The notes beneath the pieces were generated by a model. The model did no database searches and was not told where the DNA came from. It was given only the letters and a program-made list of their open reading frames with translations. Of a DNA stretch of 6,948 nt, positions 5,699-6,948 are shown piece after piece. Source of the DNA: an uncultured Alistipes sp. Lineage in GTDB: Bacteria > Bacteroidota > Bacteroidia > Bacteroidales > Rikenellaceae. The stretch's first letter is position 1; the number at the start of each line of letters is the position of its first letter. The stretch is taken from NCBI GenBank assembly GCA_947174575.1, contig CAMWJM010000065.1, positions 1 through 6,948 of the forward strand, written 5' to 3'. The position numbers were made by a program, and so were the translations under genes.

Positions 5699-6922
5699 TT
5701 AAACTGCTTGTGCTAAATTATTGGCAATTCTAACGTAACTCGGCATGCGAGGATCTGTGAAACGATATACGCCGGTACCAAGACGTTTTAAGATGCAACT
5801 GTCATCTCGGCTAATTAGTTTTGCAAAATAATTGTTCAATTCATTCTGTGCAATAGCTTTTCCTGTAAATTTTTCGTATTGTGTCCTTAATTCTACTGCT
5901 CGGAATTCGTCGTCACCGCATAATGCTGCAGCAATAACTATATTTTTAAATTCATCTTTTTTTCTGCTGGAGCGAATCGCATTGTCATAAGCTTGTTTTA
6001 AAGACCCTTCTGCATCTCCTGCGGCTTTTTGCATAGCAATTCGAAGATCATTTTTTGTGATATTTGTCCTTTCTTCTGCAATGGCTTCCTCTGCAGCTTT
6101 AAGTGCAAGTAAGTGTGTGTAATGAGCGTATCCGGAACTTAATGCGACAATTTGTTTTTTTACAGCGGCATCGAATTTTATAGATGTTCTCTCCTCTCCT
6201 TTTTTTATGATTTCATTAAGTTCGTCTTTATTCATCCGGCCTAACTTGATTTCTTTGAGACAGCGATTTACGGAAGCATGACCTCCCATTAGGATGTTGG
6301 CAGTTTCTGCAATTCCTACAATAAATATGGTAAGTGAAGAGCCATAATCGCTTAATAATTTTATCATTTCGGCGATTTTTTTCTTTTCACTTGCCTTCGC
6401 AATAACATCGAATTCGTCGATTAATAAAATTCCATTAATGTCTTTTATTTTTTCTACGACCCATGATGGGGATAATGAATTTACTGCATTACCTTCTTTG
6501 CTTGCTTTTGATTTTTTATTAGCATGTAATATTTTTTCGAATCCGACACTTTTTTCCGATTCATATGCTATAGTGTTGGATTCTATTCCTATGGAATTTA
6601 ATACAGAGGTTACTATGGATTTGAAAGTGTCGTGGCTATCGCATCGTTTTTGATATAGTTGCCCATTTGCAATGCCGGCATGATTTAAAATAAGGCATGA
6701 AATTTTAGCCAACGAACTTTTACCGACACCCCTGTCTCCATATAATAAAATATGTTGTCCTTTGGTATTAAGGCATTCTATTATTTTCGCTACTTCGTCT
6801 TTTCGTCCGGAAAATAGTTCTATATCCAAGATGGGTGAGTTCGGGGTGAATGCTTCTCTAATACCTGATTTTTTTATTCGCTCTTCACGATATATTCCAT
6901 ATGGATCGGAGGTAATCTTCAT
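5699..6922 (-). CDS. Orc1/Cdc6-like AAA+ ATPase with probable C-terminal winged helix, accessory gene
   Basis: A 407-residue P-loop ATPase. Features in order: an N-terminal FSGRKDEV box (37-44), Walker A GDRGVGKS (62-69), a variable Lys/Ser/Asn-rich insert (about 115-155), Walker B ILLIDE with FD following (165-172), a sensor-1-like strand IFIVGIAE (199-206), an arginine-finger-type segment with Arg220 (GHASVNRCLKEIKLGRM, 214-230), a sensor-2-like SGYAHYTHLL (263-272), and a C-terminal region (about 325-395) that looks like a winged helix ending in GVYRFTDPRMPSYV. The layout fits Orc1/Cdc6-like ATPases (AAA_16/AAA_22 type) scattered in bacterial accessory DNA; the cellular role of these is mostly unknown. 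The gene is markedly AT-rich against its neighbours (one line, 5941-6000, is 18/60 GC; 4381-4440 is 39/60), implying acquisition. The ATG at 6922 is 26 bases from the window end, so promoter and any partner gene cannot be seen. TnsC/TniB-like transposition ATPases are the main alternative. Confidence 0.8.
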   Translation of the reverse strand: MKITSDPYGIYREERIKKSGIREAFTPNSPILDIELFSGRKDEVAKIIECLNTKGQHILLYGDRGVGKSSLAKISCLILNHAGIANGQLYQKRCDSHDTFKSIVTSVLNSIGIESNTIAYESEKSVGFEKILHANKKSKASKEGNAVNSLSPSWVVEKIKDINGILLIDEFDVIAKASEKKKIAEMIKLLSDYGSSLTIFIVGIAETANILMGGHASVNRCLKEIKLGRMNKDELNEIIKKGEERTSIKFDAAVKKQIVALSSGYAHYTHLLALKAAEEAIAEERTNITKNDLRIAMQKAAGDAEGSLKQAYDNAIRSSRKKDEFKNIVIAAALCGDDEFRAVELRTQYEKFTGKAIAQNELNNYFAKLISRDDSCILKRLGTGVYRFTDPRMPSYVRIANNLAQAV

Positions 6923-6948
6923 TGCATTAAATTTATGATGTATAAATA

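Overview
The window looks like a contig end from a GC-rich member of the Bacteroidota, most likely an Alistipes-like gut Bacteroidales. Four things point there: the gene order (nadK-uppS-bamA divergent from pdxJ), a PdxJ with the N-terminal VNKIA / RNSRGG form seen in Bacteroidales, promoter-like boxes of the Bacteroidota TTG / TAnnTTTG type, and a high-GC core. The genus is an inference from gene content and protein resemblance; no search was run.

Layout. Positions 1-93 are not genomic. Read on the minus strand they align without gaps to an Illumina Nextera read-through (mosaic end, i5 index, P5 primer complement) followed by 12 A and 12 G. Genomic sequence starts at 94. Leftward on the minus strand run nadK (2524-3402), uppS (1694-2407) and the 5' part of bamA (94-1668, cut off by the contig end). 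A nested AT-rich inverted repeat (2445-2521) fills most of the nadK-uppS gap and overlaps a good candidate uppS promoter. Rightward on the plus strand run pdxJ (3509-4231) and, 6 bases later with a GTG start, a CCA-adding-enzyme-type tRNA nucleotidyltransferase with an HD domain (4238-5644). A strong hairpin terminator (5651-5692) separates this GC-rich housekeeping block from an AT-rich gene on the minus strand (5699-6922). That gene encodes an Orc1/Cdc6-like AAA+ ATPase with a probable C-terminal winged helix and looks horizontally acquired.

Function. The leftward genes make NADP (nadK), the undecaprenyl lipid carrier for peptidoglycan and surface glycans (uppS), and the outer-membrane protein assembly platform (bamA), so they mix cofactor supply with envelope biogenesis. 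The rightward pair serves vitamin B6 synthesis and tRNA 3'-end maturation. The AAA+ gene has no visible partner inside the window. It is the only accessory gene here, and whatever system it may belong to lies beyond position 6948.

I did not find a complete undescribed biological system. The most consequential observation is the uncollapsed sequencing adapter, which creates a false stop codon in bamA. The most interesting biological items are the nested heptamer-built inverted repeat upstream of uppS and the AT-rich Orc1-like ATPase at the right edge. No tRNA, rRNA, CRISPR array or transposase is present.
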